DNA of 10,361 nucleotides, taken from NCBI GenBank assembly GCA_937872275.1, contig CALMSE010000102.1:1-10361 (forward strand). The letters run 5' to 3'. This document shows positions 1 to 7,707 of the stretch, piece by piece. The stretch comes from an uncultured Leucobacter sp. (GTDB lineage: Bacteria; Actinomycetota; Actinomycetes; Actinomycetales; Microbacteriaceae). A program made the position numbers and the translations under genes. Numbering within the stretch: position 1 is the first letter of the stretch; every line of letters starts with the position of its first letter. The notes under the pieces are model-generated. The model did not search any database, was not told the origin of the DNA, and was given only the letters and a program-made list of their open reading frames with translations.

Positions 1-377
1 CGGGCAGCGTCATCGCCGTCGTCGCCACCGACGCGCCGCTGCTGCCCGGGCAGTGCGAGGCGCTGGCCCGGCGGGTGCCGCTCGGCCTCGCCCGCACCGG
101 TACGACGGGCAGCCATTTCTCGGGCGACATCTTCCTCGCGCTCTCGACGGCGAACGAGGGAGCGCTCGCCTCGCGCATGGCCGCGGACGGCGAGGCTGTG
201 GAGCGCATCGAGCACGTCGCGTGGGGCCGCATCGACCCGCTCTACGCCGCAGTGGTCGAGGCGACCGAGGAGGCGGTGCTGAACGCCCTCGTCGCGGCCG
301 AGGACATGGTCGGCCGCGACGGCCACGAGAGCTTCGCCCTTCCTCACGGAGAGGTGAGCGCCGCCTTCGGCGGGTGA
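1..377 (+). CDS. P1-family aminopeptidase (DmpA/BapA-like), C-terminal part only
   Basis: This is the 3' end of a gene that starts before the window; the reading frame begins at base 3 and stops with TGA at 375-377. The visible 124 residues open with GSVIAVVATDAPLLPGQ, followed by LGLARTGTTGS and SGDIFLALSTAN. These are hallmarks of peptidase family P1 (N-terminal-nucleophile DmpA/BapA enzymes). In that family a precursor cuts itself between Gly and Ser, and the new N-terminal Ser is the nucleophile. The Gly-Ser at bases 3-8 fits that site, so what is visible is essentially the whole small (beta) subunit, of normal length. Characterised members remove N-terminal D-amino acids or beta-amino acids from small peptides, amides and esters. 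The substrate here cannot be told. A promoter-like region separates it from the transporter operon downstream, so co-transcription is uncertain. The family call is firm; a link to the downstream genes is inference. Confidence 0.88.
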   Translation, partial: GSVIAVVATDAPLLPGQCEALARRVPLGLARTGTTGSHFSGDIFLALSTANEGALASRMAADGEAVERIEHVAWGRIDPLYAAVVEATEEAVLNALVAAEDMVGRDGHESFALPHGEVSAAFGG

Positions 378-394
378 ATTACTGACTGCAAGGT

Positions 395-406
395 AACAAA
401 ATTGTT
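395..406. promoter_or_regulatory. Short AT-rich inverted repeat upstream of the transporter operon
   Basis: AACAA and TTGTT form 5-bp arms around a 2-nt centre in an AT-rich island (about 378-423) that contrasts sharply with the surrounding GC-rich DNA. The TTGTTT at 402-407 could be a -35 element. The best -10 partner nearby is TAGACT at 423-428, but its 15-nt spacing is short, so the promoter call is weak. The AAAATTGTT core (398-406) recurs at 7641-7649 in the other promoter region of this window. Confidence 0.35.
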
Positions 407-420
407 TCGTCGGTGTTATT

Positions 421-439
421 TCTAGACTCTGAGTCTAGA
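421..439. promoter_or_regulatory. Perfect inverted repeat, candidate operator of the transporter operon
   Basis: TCTAGACTC and GAGTCTAGA are perfect 9-bp arms around a single central T. The repeat lies 44 nt after the stop of the upstream peptidase gene and 77 nt before the start of the solute-binding lipoprotein gene. It can also be read as two TCTAGA sites with centres 13 bp apart. Its size and symmetry suit a dimeric repressor of the TetR or GntR type. The TetR gene at 5912-6523 is a candidate partner, by inference only. A terminator is less likely, because the stem has modest GC content and no T tract follows it. Confidence 0.55.
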
Positions 440-500
440 CACGGGATCCGGAGTATGTTTCACTTTCGGTACTCGCGCTCGCGCGATCCGTTCACCGCTG

Positions 501-506
501 AAAGGA
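501..506 (+). promoter_or_regulatory. Ribosome binding site of the solute-binding protein gene
   Basis: AAAGGA lies 9 nt before the ATG at 516. It supports that start, and the start also places a well-formed lipoprotein signal peptide at the N-terminus. Confidence 0.6.
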
Positions 507-515
507 ACCCCACTC

Positions 516-1517
516 ATGCTCTTCGACCGACGCACCGGGAAGCGCCTCGCCGCAGGCGCCGTGGCCCTGGCCGCAGCCGTCTCCCTGGCCGCCTGCACCG
601 GCCCCGACGCCGCCACGAACGACTCCTCAGGCACGGAGGGATCGGGCGACGTCAACCGCAGCATCGTCTTCGACTACCCCTACACGATGCTCCCCGTCTA
701 TCCGATCGTGCTGGCGGCCGCCCAGGAGGAGGCCGACGCGCAGGGCTACGAGCTGCTGACGACGGAGGACGAGGCGTCGCTCGACAAGCAGGTCGCGAAC
801 CTGGGCACGATGATCACCCGCGGCGTCGGCGCCATCGTCTCCTTCCCCATCGAGACGAGTGCGCTCGCCCCGACGCTCGAGCAGGCCCAGACCGCGGGGA
901 CCAAGTGGATCACCTACGGCGGCAACATGGACGGCGAGGACGGCTCGCTCGACCTCGCCAACACCGAATCGGGCGAGCTCACCGCCAAGGCGCTGGGCGA
1001 CTGGCTCGACGCCCAGGGCATCACGAGCGGCACGGTGCTCGTGCTCGGCAACGACACGGTCGAACTCGGCCGCCAGCGCACCGACGGCATGATCGAGGGG
1101 CTGAAGGAGTACGCCCCGGGCCTCACCGTGGTGCAGGAGCTCGCGCTCGGCTCCGACGAGGGCTCCTCGGTCACGCAGGCCAAGCTCGTCGCCGATCCCT
1201 CGATCGACTACGTGCTCGCGGTGAACGACGACACCGCCATCGGCGCCGCGAACGCCTTCCAGGAGGCCGGCAAGGACGTGGCGACCAGCTTCATCGCCGG
1301 CAACGACGGCGCGCCGAACGTGCTGAAGGACATCCGAGACGGCAACGGCTACGTCAAGGCCACCATCGCGCTGAACCTCTCCGAGGTCGGCCGCGCGCTG
1401 GTGCAGACCTCGATCGCGGCGATCGAGGGCACCGGCAGCACCACCTGGTCGGCCACGCCGGTGCTCGCCACCAAGGACGCGCCCGAGCTCGACGAGCTGA
1501 TCGCTCAGTTCGACTGA
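516..1517 (+). CDS. ABC transporter solute-binding lipoprotein (RbsB-like, periplasmic-binding-protein type 4 fold)
   Basis: The 333-residue product should be the membrane-anchored extracellular receptor of the importer encoded by the next two genes. It starts with a basic n-region (RRTGKR) and a hydrophobic stretch, then the lipobox LAAC with the lipidated Cys at residue 27. A Thr/Asp/Ser/Gly-rich linker follows. The mature part has the alternating beta/alpha layout of the ribose-binding-protein family: a first strand at about 49-53, KQVANLGTMITRGVGAIV at about 90-107, GTVLVLGND at about 172-180 and DYVLAVNDDTAIGAANAFQEAG near 230-250. The family binds mainly sugars, but also autoinducers, purine nucleosides and other small molecules, so the ligand is open. 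The next gene in the operon begins 4 nt after the stop. Expression is probably controlled through the 378-515 region. The role is confident; the ligand is unknown. Confidence 0.9.
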   Translation: MLFDRRTGKRLAAGAVALAAAVSLAACTGPDAATNDSSGTEGSGDVNRSIVFDYPYTMLPVYPIVLAAAQEEADAQGYELLTTEDEASLDKQVANLGTMITRGVGAIVSFPIETSALAPTLEQAQTAGTKWITYGGNMDGEDGSLDLANTESGELTAKALGDWLDAQGITSGTVLVLGNDTVELGRQRTDGMIEGLKEYAPGLTVVQELALGSDEGSSVTQAKLVADPSIDYVLAVNDDTAIGAANAFQEAGKDVATSFIAGNDGAPNVLKDIRDGNGYVKATIALNLSEVGRALVQTSIAAIEGTGSTTWSATPVLATKDAPELDELIAQFD

Positions 1518-1521
1518 CCCC

Positions 1522-3128
<1,607 letters not shown>

Positions 3129-3132
<4 letters not shown>

Positions 3133-4124
3133 CCACCACCATCGACCACGCTCCGGCGCGCGCCGGATCGGATCTCGTCCGGCGCCTGCGTGCGGGCGCC
3201 ATGCAGAACATCCTGCTGCTCGGCCTCATCGTGCTCGGCCTCGTGTTCCAGCTCGCGACCGGCGTCTTCCTCAACCCCGCGAACCTCCGCGGCATCCTGC
3301 TCGACAGCGCGGTCCTGCTGATCGTCTCGGTGCCCGCCGCGCTGCTGCTGATCTCCGGCTACGTGGACCTCTCGATCGGCTCGGTCGTGGGGCTCGGCGG
3401 CATCACCGCCGCCATGCTCCTCACGCAGGGCGCGCCGACGGCCGTCGCCATCGTGGCCGCCCTCGCCGCGTGCGCACTCATCGGGCTGCTGAACGCCACG
3501 CTCATCACCGTCACCCGGCTCTCCCCCCTGATCGTCACGCTCGGCACCCTCTCGCTGACCTACGGCATCACGCGGGGGGTGAGCTCGCTGCCGCTCTCGG
3601 GATTCCCCGCCGACTTCCGCATGATCGGCGGCGGCGCGGTCGCGGGCATCCCGATCCCGGTCATCATCTCCGCCGTCGTCGCGCTGATCGGCTGGTTGTT
3701 CGCCGCGCAGATCGCGGCCGGCCGCCACGTCTATGCCATCGGCTCGAACCCGGCGGCCTCCTACCTCTCCGGCCTGCGCGTCAGGCTCATCCCCATGCTC
3801 CTGTACATCGTCGTCGCCGTGTTCGCCGGCTTCGGCGGGATCATCAGCGCGAGCCGCCTGGGCAGCGCCTCCTCCGGAACCCTCGGAGTCGGCTTCGAGA
3901 TCACCGTCCTCACCGCACTGCTGCTCGGCGGCATCAGCTTCACCGGCGGCAGCGGCAGCGTGGTCGGCGTCGTCATCGGCGTGCTCTTCCTCGGCACCCT
4001 GCAGAACGGGCTCACCCTCATCGGGATCCCCTCCTTCTGGCAGAACATCGCCACCGGTGCGGTGCTGGTGCTCGCCGCGGGACTCAACTACATCAACGAG
4101 AAACGGCGCACCTCGAGGCGCTGA
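3129..4124 (+). CDS. ABC importer permease (RbsC-like, BPD_transp_2 family)
   Basis: The 331-residue product is a very hydrophobic membrane protein with about eight to ten predicted membrane segments, the usual size for this family. Conserved landmarks are GYVDLSIGSVVGLGGITAA (77-95), LSPLIVTLGTLSLTYGI (131-147), the cytoplasmic coupling segment YAIGSNPAASYLSGL (202-216) and TALLLGGISFTGGSGSVVGV (262-281). It ends in a basic cytoplasmic tail (NEKRRTSRR). The ATG overlaps the stop of the ATPase gene (ATGA at 3129-3132), a standard sign of translational coupling. GAGGA at 3112-3116 lies 12 nt upstream. There is only one permease gene, so the channel is probably a homodimer working with the double-domain ATPase and the lipoprotein. 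The substrate cannot be read from the permease. Confidence 0.93.
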
Positions 4125-4145
4125 ACCCACACGAAAGGCAGAACC

Positions 4146-5804
4146 ATGACAGCGCAGACACCCGACACCATCGTCGTAGGCGCCAAGGTCTTCACGGTCG
4201 ACGCGGAGAACTCCTGGGTCGAGGCGTTCGCCGTCTCGGAGGGCACCATCGTCGCCACGGGCACGACCGCCGAGATCGAAGCCCTCGCCGGCCCCGGCAC
4301 CAGGCGCGTCGACGCCGGCGGGCGCATGATCATGCCCGGCATCGTCGACGTGCACTCGCACCTGATCCTCGGCGGCCAGCAGACCGCGTGGGAGCTCCCG
4401 ATCCAGCCCACCTGGTCGATCGACGAGGTCATCGCGACGGTCGCCGGGGCGGCGGCCGACCTCCCGGAGGATTCGTGGATCATCGGCGGCATCGTGGGCA
4501 GCCTCGCCATGAACGAGATCACCGACGCCTCCTACCTGGCCCGTCTCGACGAGGCGGCCGGTGGCCGACCGGTGCTGCTGCGCGACGACACGCAGCACAA
4601 CCGCTGGGTGAACTCGGTGACGCTCGCCCTCATGGGCGTGGACGAGCGCACCCCGAACCTCGAGGGGGGCGAGTACGTGCGCGACGCGCAGGGCCGCCTC
4701 ACCGGGGTGATGTGGGAGCTCGCCTCGCGGCACGCCGAGGAGACGGCCGTCGCCGCGATCCCGGGGCAGGATCACCGCAACCAGGTCTCCGCCGCCGAGT
4801 CGATCCGGATCATGAACTCGTACGGGGTCACCGCCACGCAGGAGGCCGCGACCTTCGAGTCCGCGCTCAAGGCCTTCAGCGAGCTCGATCGCGCAGGCGG
4901 GCTGAACGCCTGGGTCGTGGCCTCGATGCCCGCCCGCGACTTCGTGGTGGGCGTGGGCGACGTCGGCGCGACGCTGTACGACCGGGCCGAGCAGCACCGC
5001 AGCGAGCACGTGCGGCCCGACTTCGTGAAGGCGGTCGTCGACGGCATCCCCATGTCGTACACCGCGACGTTCCTCGAGCCCTACAAGCCCGGGCACAACC
5101 ACGACGCCTGCTACCGCGGCGTCTCGTACTTCACCATGCCGGAGCTGGTCGAGCTGCTCGACCAGTGCTACGCGCGGGGGCTCGGCTGCAAGATGCACGC
5201 CACCGGCGACGGCAGCGTGCACGAGATCCTCGACGCGGTCGAGATCGTGCGGAAGCTGCGGGGCCCCGGCCCCGTCTTCCACATCGCGCACGTCGAGTTC
5301 GCCACGCCCGAGGACGTGGCGAGGTTCAAGCAGCTCGACGTGGTGCCCGACGTGTCCCCCTCGATGTGGTTCCCGAGCCCCATGTCGATCGCCATCGACG
5401 CCGTGCTGCACGAGCAGGTGGTCAAGCGGATGTGGCCGCTGCGCGAGCTGGTCGACGCGGGCGCGCTGCTCTCGGCGGGCTCCGACTGGCCGTGCGCGCT
5501 GCCCACGCCCGATCCCTGGGTCGGCATCGAGACGATGGTCACCCGGGCGAACCCGGATCCCGCCTTCCCCGGCACGCTCAACCCCGACCAGGCGCTCACG
5601 CTCGGCGAGGTGATCCGCGTCTACACGCACAACCCGGCGGTCGCGATGGGGCTCGGAGAGGTGACCGGGTCGATCGAGGTGGGCAAGGCCGCCGACTTCA
5701 TCGTGCTCGACCGCAACCTGTTCGAGATCGAGCCCCGCGACGTGCACCGCACCCGGGTGGAGCAGACCTGGTTCGGCGGGAGGCTCGTGCACGAGGCCGC
5801 ATGA
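4146..5804 (+). CDS. Metal-dependent amidohydrolase, family 3 (YtcJ/NfdA-like)
   Basis: This 552-residue protein has the full-length Amidohydro_3 layout. A small N-terminal beta domain (about 1-60) precedes the metal-binding barrel. The C-terminal strands return to the beta domain (about 505-550: GSIEVGKAADFIVLDRN). Likely metal and catalytic residues are H70 and H72 (DVHSHL), K295 (FVKAVVDG, possible carboxylated Lys), H351 (HATGDG), H382 (HIAHVE) and D447 (SAGSDWP). There is no signal peptide, so it acts in the cytoplasm, presumably on what the transporter brings in. Characterised relatives cleave N-substituted formamides, and many are unassigned, so the reaction is best stated as hydrolysis of an amide or related C-N bond. 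GAAAGG at 4133-4138 sits 7 nt before the ATG, and the gene is 21 nt after the permease. It is the last gene before a GC hairpin at 5810-5842. Confidence 0.88.
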   Translation: MTAQTPDTIVVGAKVFTVDAENSWVEAFAVSEGTIVATGTTAEIEALAGPGTRRVDAGGRMIMPGIVDVHSHLILGGQQTAWELPIQPTWSIDEVIATVAGAAADLPEDSWIIGGIVGSLAMNEITDASYLARLDEAAGGRPVLLRDDTQHNRWVNSVTLALMGVDERTPNLEGGEYVRDAQGRLTGVMWELASRHAEETAVAAIPGQDHRNQVSAAESIRIMNSYGVTATQEAATFESALKAFSELDRAGGLNAWVVASMPARDFVVGVGDVGATLYDRAEQHRSEHVRPDFVKAVVDGIPMSYTATFLEPYKPGHNHDACYRGVSYFTMPELVELLDQCYARGLGCKMHATGDGSVHEILDAVEIVRKLRGPGPVFHIAHVEFATPEDVARFKQLDVVPDVSPSMWFPSPMSIAIDAVLHEQVVKRMWPLRELVDAGALLSAGSDWPCALPTPDPWVGIETMVTRANPDPAFPGTLNPDQALTLGEVIRVYTHNPAVAMGLGEVTGSIEVGKAADFIVLDRNLFEIEPRDVHRTRVEQTWFGGRLVHEAA

Positions 5805-5809
5805 GGCAG

Positions 5810-5842
5810 GGGAGCTCCGCGCCGCGCCCGCGCGGGGCTCCC
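5810..5842 (+). terminator. Strong GC hairpin after the transporter-amidohydrolase operon
   Basis: Bases 5810-5822 and 5830-5842 pair over 13 positions (12 Watson-Crick, one U-G) around a 7-nt loop. The hairpin begins 5 nt after the amidohydrolase stop. It is followed by a C-rich stretch rather than a T tract, so it resembles the U-less hairpin terminators proposed for actinobacteria rather than the classical E. coli form. Its position suggests that it ends the operon and separates it from the TetR gene. Confidence 0.6.
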
Positions 5843-5911
5843 TCCCACCCCGCCCCGTGTGGTTGACTTTGAGAAGACCCCCGATCCCCGACGACCCCGA
5901 AAGCCTGAGCC

Positions 5912-6523
5912 GTGCCGACGAAGCCCCTGGGACTGCGCGAGCGCAACCGCATCCGCACCCGAGACGAGATCCTCGTCGCCATGTCCGTGCTGCTCGGCGA
6001 GCGCGCCTACGAGACCATCACCATCGACGACGTGGCGCAGCGCGCCGGGGTCTCGCGCGGCACCATCTACACCTACTTCCCCGACGGCCGGGATCAGCTG
6101 GTGCGCGACGCCTATCAGCGCACGGCCGACATCGTATCCGCGGACGGCGCGATCCAGCGAGACCAGCAGGGCTCGACCACCGACCGCATCATCGGCCTCG
6201 CCACGGCGCTCGTCGGCGTCGCCGTCACCCCCGAGGGCCGCTTCTACGGGCGGATGGGGCCCGACATCCTCGGCGCGCTCGCGGGCCGCACGGGCTCCGC
6301 CTCGCGGCTCTTCCGCTCGATGCTGGCCGAGGATCTCCGGCAGGCCGCCGCCAGCGGCGAACTGCCCGCCGATGCGCCGATCGACGAGCTCGCCGTGCTC
6401 ATCTCCGGCGCGATGCGGGAGATCGGCGTCGCCGCCGCCGAGGAGCCCGAGCGCGCCCCGCAGCTGCTGCGCGCGCTGCGGATCAGCTGCGACGCGCTGC
6501 TCGCGCCCGGCGGGGCGCGGTAG
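5912..6523 (+). CDS. TetR/AcrR-family transcriptional regulator
   Basis: The 203-residue product has the TetR DNA-binding domain at residues 8-57. The helix-turn-helix reads ITIDDVAQRAGVSRGTIYTYF (about 36-56), followed by the usual P-D-G-R-D-Q-L start of the ligand domain. The C-terminal helical domain, which binds the effector and makes the dimer, is poorly conserved in the family and gives no ligand clue. The start is GTG at 5912, with no strong Shine-Dalgarno. It is chosen because it gives a normal short basic N-terminal arm (KPLGLRERNRIRTRDEIL). A TTGACT at 5863-5868 could be a -35 element, but no good -10 follows. The gene lies 107 nt after the amidohydrolase, beyond a hairpin. It may control the transporter operon (repeat at 421-439) or the divergent genes at 7556-7707; the sequence does not decide. 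Confidence 0.9.
   Translation: MPTKPLGLRERNRIRTRDEILVAMSVLLGERAYETITIDDVAQRAGVSRGTIYTYFPDGRDQLVRDAYQRTADIVSADGAIQRDQQGSTTDRIIGLATALVGVAVTPEGRFYGRMGPDILGALAGRTGSASRLFRSMLAEDLRQAAASGELPADAPIDELAVLISGAMREIGVAAAEEPERAPQLLRALRISCDALLAPGGAR
6502..6519. terminator. GC hairpin at the 3' end of the TetR gene, possible bidirectional terminator
   Basis: CGCGCCC (6502-6508) and GGGCGCG (6513-6519) form a perfect 7-bp stem with a GGCG loop. It lies inside the last codons of the TetR gene, 1 nt before its stop, and 38 nt beyond the stop of the convergent kinase gene. No T tract follows on either strand. In such GC-rich coding DNA a stem like this can occur by chance, so the terminator role is tentative. 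The gap between the two convergent genes is only 33 bp, so few other places for a terminator exist. Confidence 0.3.
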
Positions 6524-6556
6524 CCTCCCTGCGGCGGTCGGTCCTCCGGCCCCGGT

Positions 6557-7555
6557 TCACGCCCCCGCGTTCGCCTCGAGCTCGGCCGAGATCCGCACGA
6601 TGAACGGCATGACCTCGTCGATGACGAACTGCGCGGTGGGGGTCTCGGAGCGGGTGGCCGCCCAGCCCAGATAGGTGTAGCCGCGCGCGACGAGGAACAC
6701 CTCGAGCATCCGCTCCTCCTCCTCGCTCAGCGCGCGCTCGGCACGGTACCCGCGCAGCAGGGAGGCGCGGAAGCGCTCGTAGTCCGCGTGCTGCAGGAAC
6801 CAGAACAGCACGGTCGCGAGGTCGAAGAGGTACCAGCCGTCGCCGAAGTCGTCGAAGTCGATGACCACGAGCTCTTCGCCCGCGACCAGCACGTTCTCGG
6901 GGGTGAAGTCTGCGTGGATCGTGCCGTAGACCTCGGCGGCCGTGCCGAACTCGGCGAGCGAGGCGAAGATCAGCTCGCGGGTGCGGAGGAGCTGCTGCCG
7001 GCCGGCGTCGTCGAGCCCGGGGATGGTGAGGGCGTCGCCCCACAGCGCCCGCTCGCCCACGAGGCCCTCGGCGTCCCAGGGCACGCGGGGGAAGCTGCGC
7101 TTGCCGGCGAGCTCCTCCGCGACCTGGTGCATGCGCGCGGCGATGCCGCCCATGATCGCGAAGAGCTCCTCGTCGATGTCGGCGTGGGGGTCGGCTTCGA
7201 TGTCGCCCAGCGGCTCGGAGCCCTCGAGCCAGCGCTGCGCGTCGACGACCACCTCGATCTCGCCGTCGCCGACCACCGCGGTGTAGCCGCCGGCCGTCGT
7301 GGGCACGAGCCGCACCACGGGGAACCCCCGCTCGGCCAGCACCTCGATGAACTCCGACTCGGCGGCGACCTCCTCCTGGCCGCGATAGCCGGGCCGGTGC
7401 AGTCGCAGGGCGATGGCGCCGTCTGGGGTGTCCGCCCGGAAGACGGTGTTCTCGCGCATCTTCACGAAGGTGAGGGGCACGGTCTCGGGATCGAAGCCGA
7501 ACTCGGTCAGGGCCAGTTTCGCGAGGACGAGCGAGTTCGTTTCGTTGAGAGCCAT
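6557..7555 (-). CDS. Aminoglycoside-phosphotransferase-fold kinase, candidate amino-alcohol kinase
   Basis: The 332-residue product belongs to the APH/choline-kinase/RdoA-like phosphotransferase family. Visible motifs are IALRLHRPGYRGQEE (48-62), which carries the N-lobe nucleotide-binding region. The catalytic loop is IHADFTPENVLV (213-224), with H214, catalytic D216 and N221. The metal-binding segment is VIDFDDFGDGWYLFDLA (231-247), with D233. Family members phosphorylate hydroxyl groups of antibiotics, choline, homoserine or hydroxylysine. Here the gene is divergent from a phospho-lyase-type PLP enzyme, so a free amino alcohol is a more likely substrate than an antibiotic. That is inference, but it parallels the human hydroxylysine kinase and PHYKPL pair. 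GAAAGG (complement of 7562-7567) is 6 nt before the ATG at 7555. Alternatives are a homoserine-kinase-like or SrkA-like protein-kinase role. Family certain, substrate uncertain. Confidence 0.88.
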   Translation of the reverse strand: MALNETNSLVLAKLALTEFGFDPETVPLTFVKMRENTVFRADTPDGAIALRLHRPGYRGQEEVAAESEFIEVLAERGFPVVRLVPTTAGGYTAVVGDGEIEVVVDAQRWLEGSEPLGDIEADPHADIDEELFAIMGGIAARMHQVAEELAGKRSFPRVPWDAEGLVGERALWGDALTIPGLDDAGRQQLLRTRELIFASLAEFGTAAEVYGTIHADFTPENVLVAGEELVVIDFDDFGDGWYLFDLATVLFWFLQHADYERFRASLLRGYRAERALSEEEERMLEVFLVARGYTYLGWAATRSETPTAQFVIDEVMPFIVRISAELEANAGA

Positions 7556-7600
7556 GGATCGCCTTTCATGCTGCCCGGTATGCCGCGGTACGCTGCATCG

Positions 7601-7629
7601 AGAGTATTCGTCCAGGCAAAATTTGTAAA
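7601..7629 (-). promoter_or_regulatory. Candidate promoter of the kinase gene (leftward)
   Basis: On the minus strand TTTACA (complement of 7624-7629) is followed after exactly 17 nt by TACTCT (complement of 7601-7606). The -35 matches the consensus at five of six positions; the -10 is weaker (three of six). Transcription would begin about 40 nt before the kinase ATG. The AT-rich context supports the call. Confidence 0.5.
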
Positions 7630-7650
7630 CACCTTGTTTAAAAATTGTTC
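7616..7650. promoter_or_regulatory. Long imperfect inverted repeat between divergent promoters
   Basis: Bases 7616-7630 and 7636-7650 form 15-nt arms with 12 of 15 positions complementary around a 5-nt centre (ACCTT). The inner five pairs, TAAAC and GTTTA, are perfect. The repeat is centred at 7633 and covers both candidate -35 elements (7624-7629 leftward, 7634-7639 rightward), which are only 4 bp apart. A dimeric protein bound here could control both genes at once. Part of the symmetry may reflect AT-richness alone. Confidence 0.45.
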
Positions 7651-7662
7651 GCTGGATACGAT
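7634..7662 (+). promoter_or_regulatory. Candidate promoter of the PLP phospho-lyase gene (rightward)
   Basis: TTGTTT (7634-7639) and TACGAT (7657-7662) are separated by the ideal 17 nt. Each hexamer matches the housekeeping sigma consensus at four of six positions. The predicted start of transcription is near 7669, giving a leader of about 40 nt with a good ribosome binding site. This is the best promoter in the window. Confidence 0.6.
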
Positions 7663-7674
7663 TATCACATCCAG
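7652..7674. promoter_or_regulatory. 23-nt inverted repeat over the -10 and start site, candidate operator
   Basis: CTGGAT (7652-7657) and ATCCAG (7669-7674) are perfect outer arms. The inner GAT-T-ATC (7660-7666) shares the same centre, T7663. Nine of 11 positions pair; only 7658-7659 against 7667-7668 do not. It overlaps the -10 of the rightward promoter and the predicted transcription start, a classic position for a repressor. The binding protein is unknown; the TetR product at 5912-6523 is one candidate. Confidence 0.6.
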
Positions 7675-7699
7675 TCTACCTGCTGACTGCAGTGATCCG

Positions 7700-7705
7700 A
7701 AGGAG
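7700..7705 (+). promoter_or_regulatory. Ribosome binding site that bears on the PLP enzyme start
   Basis: AAGGAG lies 2 nt before the ATG at 7708 and 5 nt before a second in-frame ATG at 7711. The spacing favours 7711 as the real start, which would remove one residue from the protein. Confidence 0.75.
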
Positions 7706-7707
7706 TC

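Noticed and set aside
421..439. Inverted repeat as terminator of the upstream peptidase gene
   Set aside because: The arms are AT-balanced, the loop would be a single base, and no T tract follows. Perfect DNA symmetry near a promoter fits an operator better.
378..515. Riboswitch or leader RNA in front of the binding-protein gene
   Set aside because: The region is only 138 bp and I recognise no conserved riboswitch core. Apart from the inverted repeats, nothing structured was evident.
6557..7555. Aminoglycoside resistance gene
   Set aside because: The fold is APH-like, but the sequence resembles general small-molecule kinases, and the divergent metabolic partner argues for catabolism. No mobile element is nearby.
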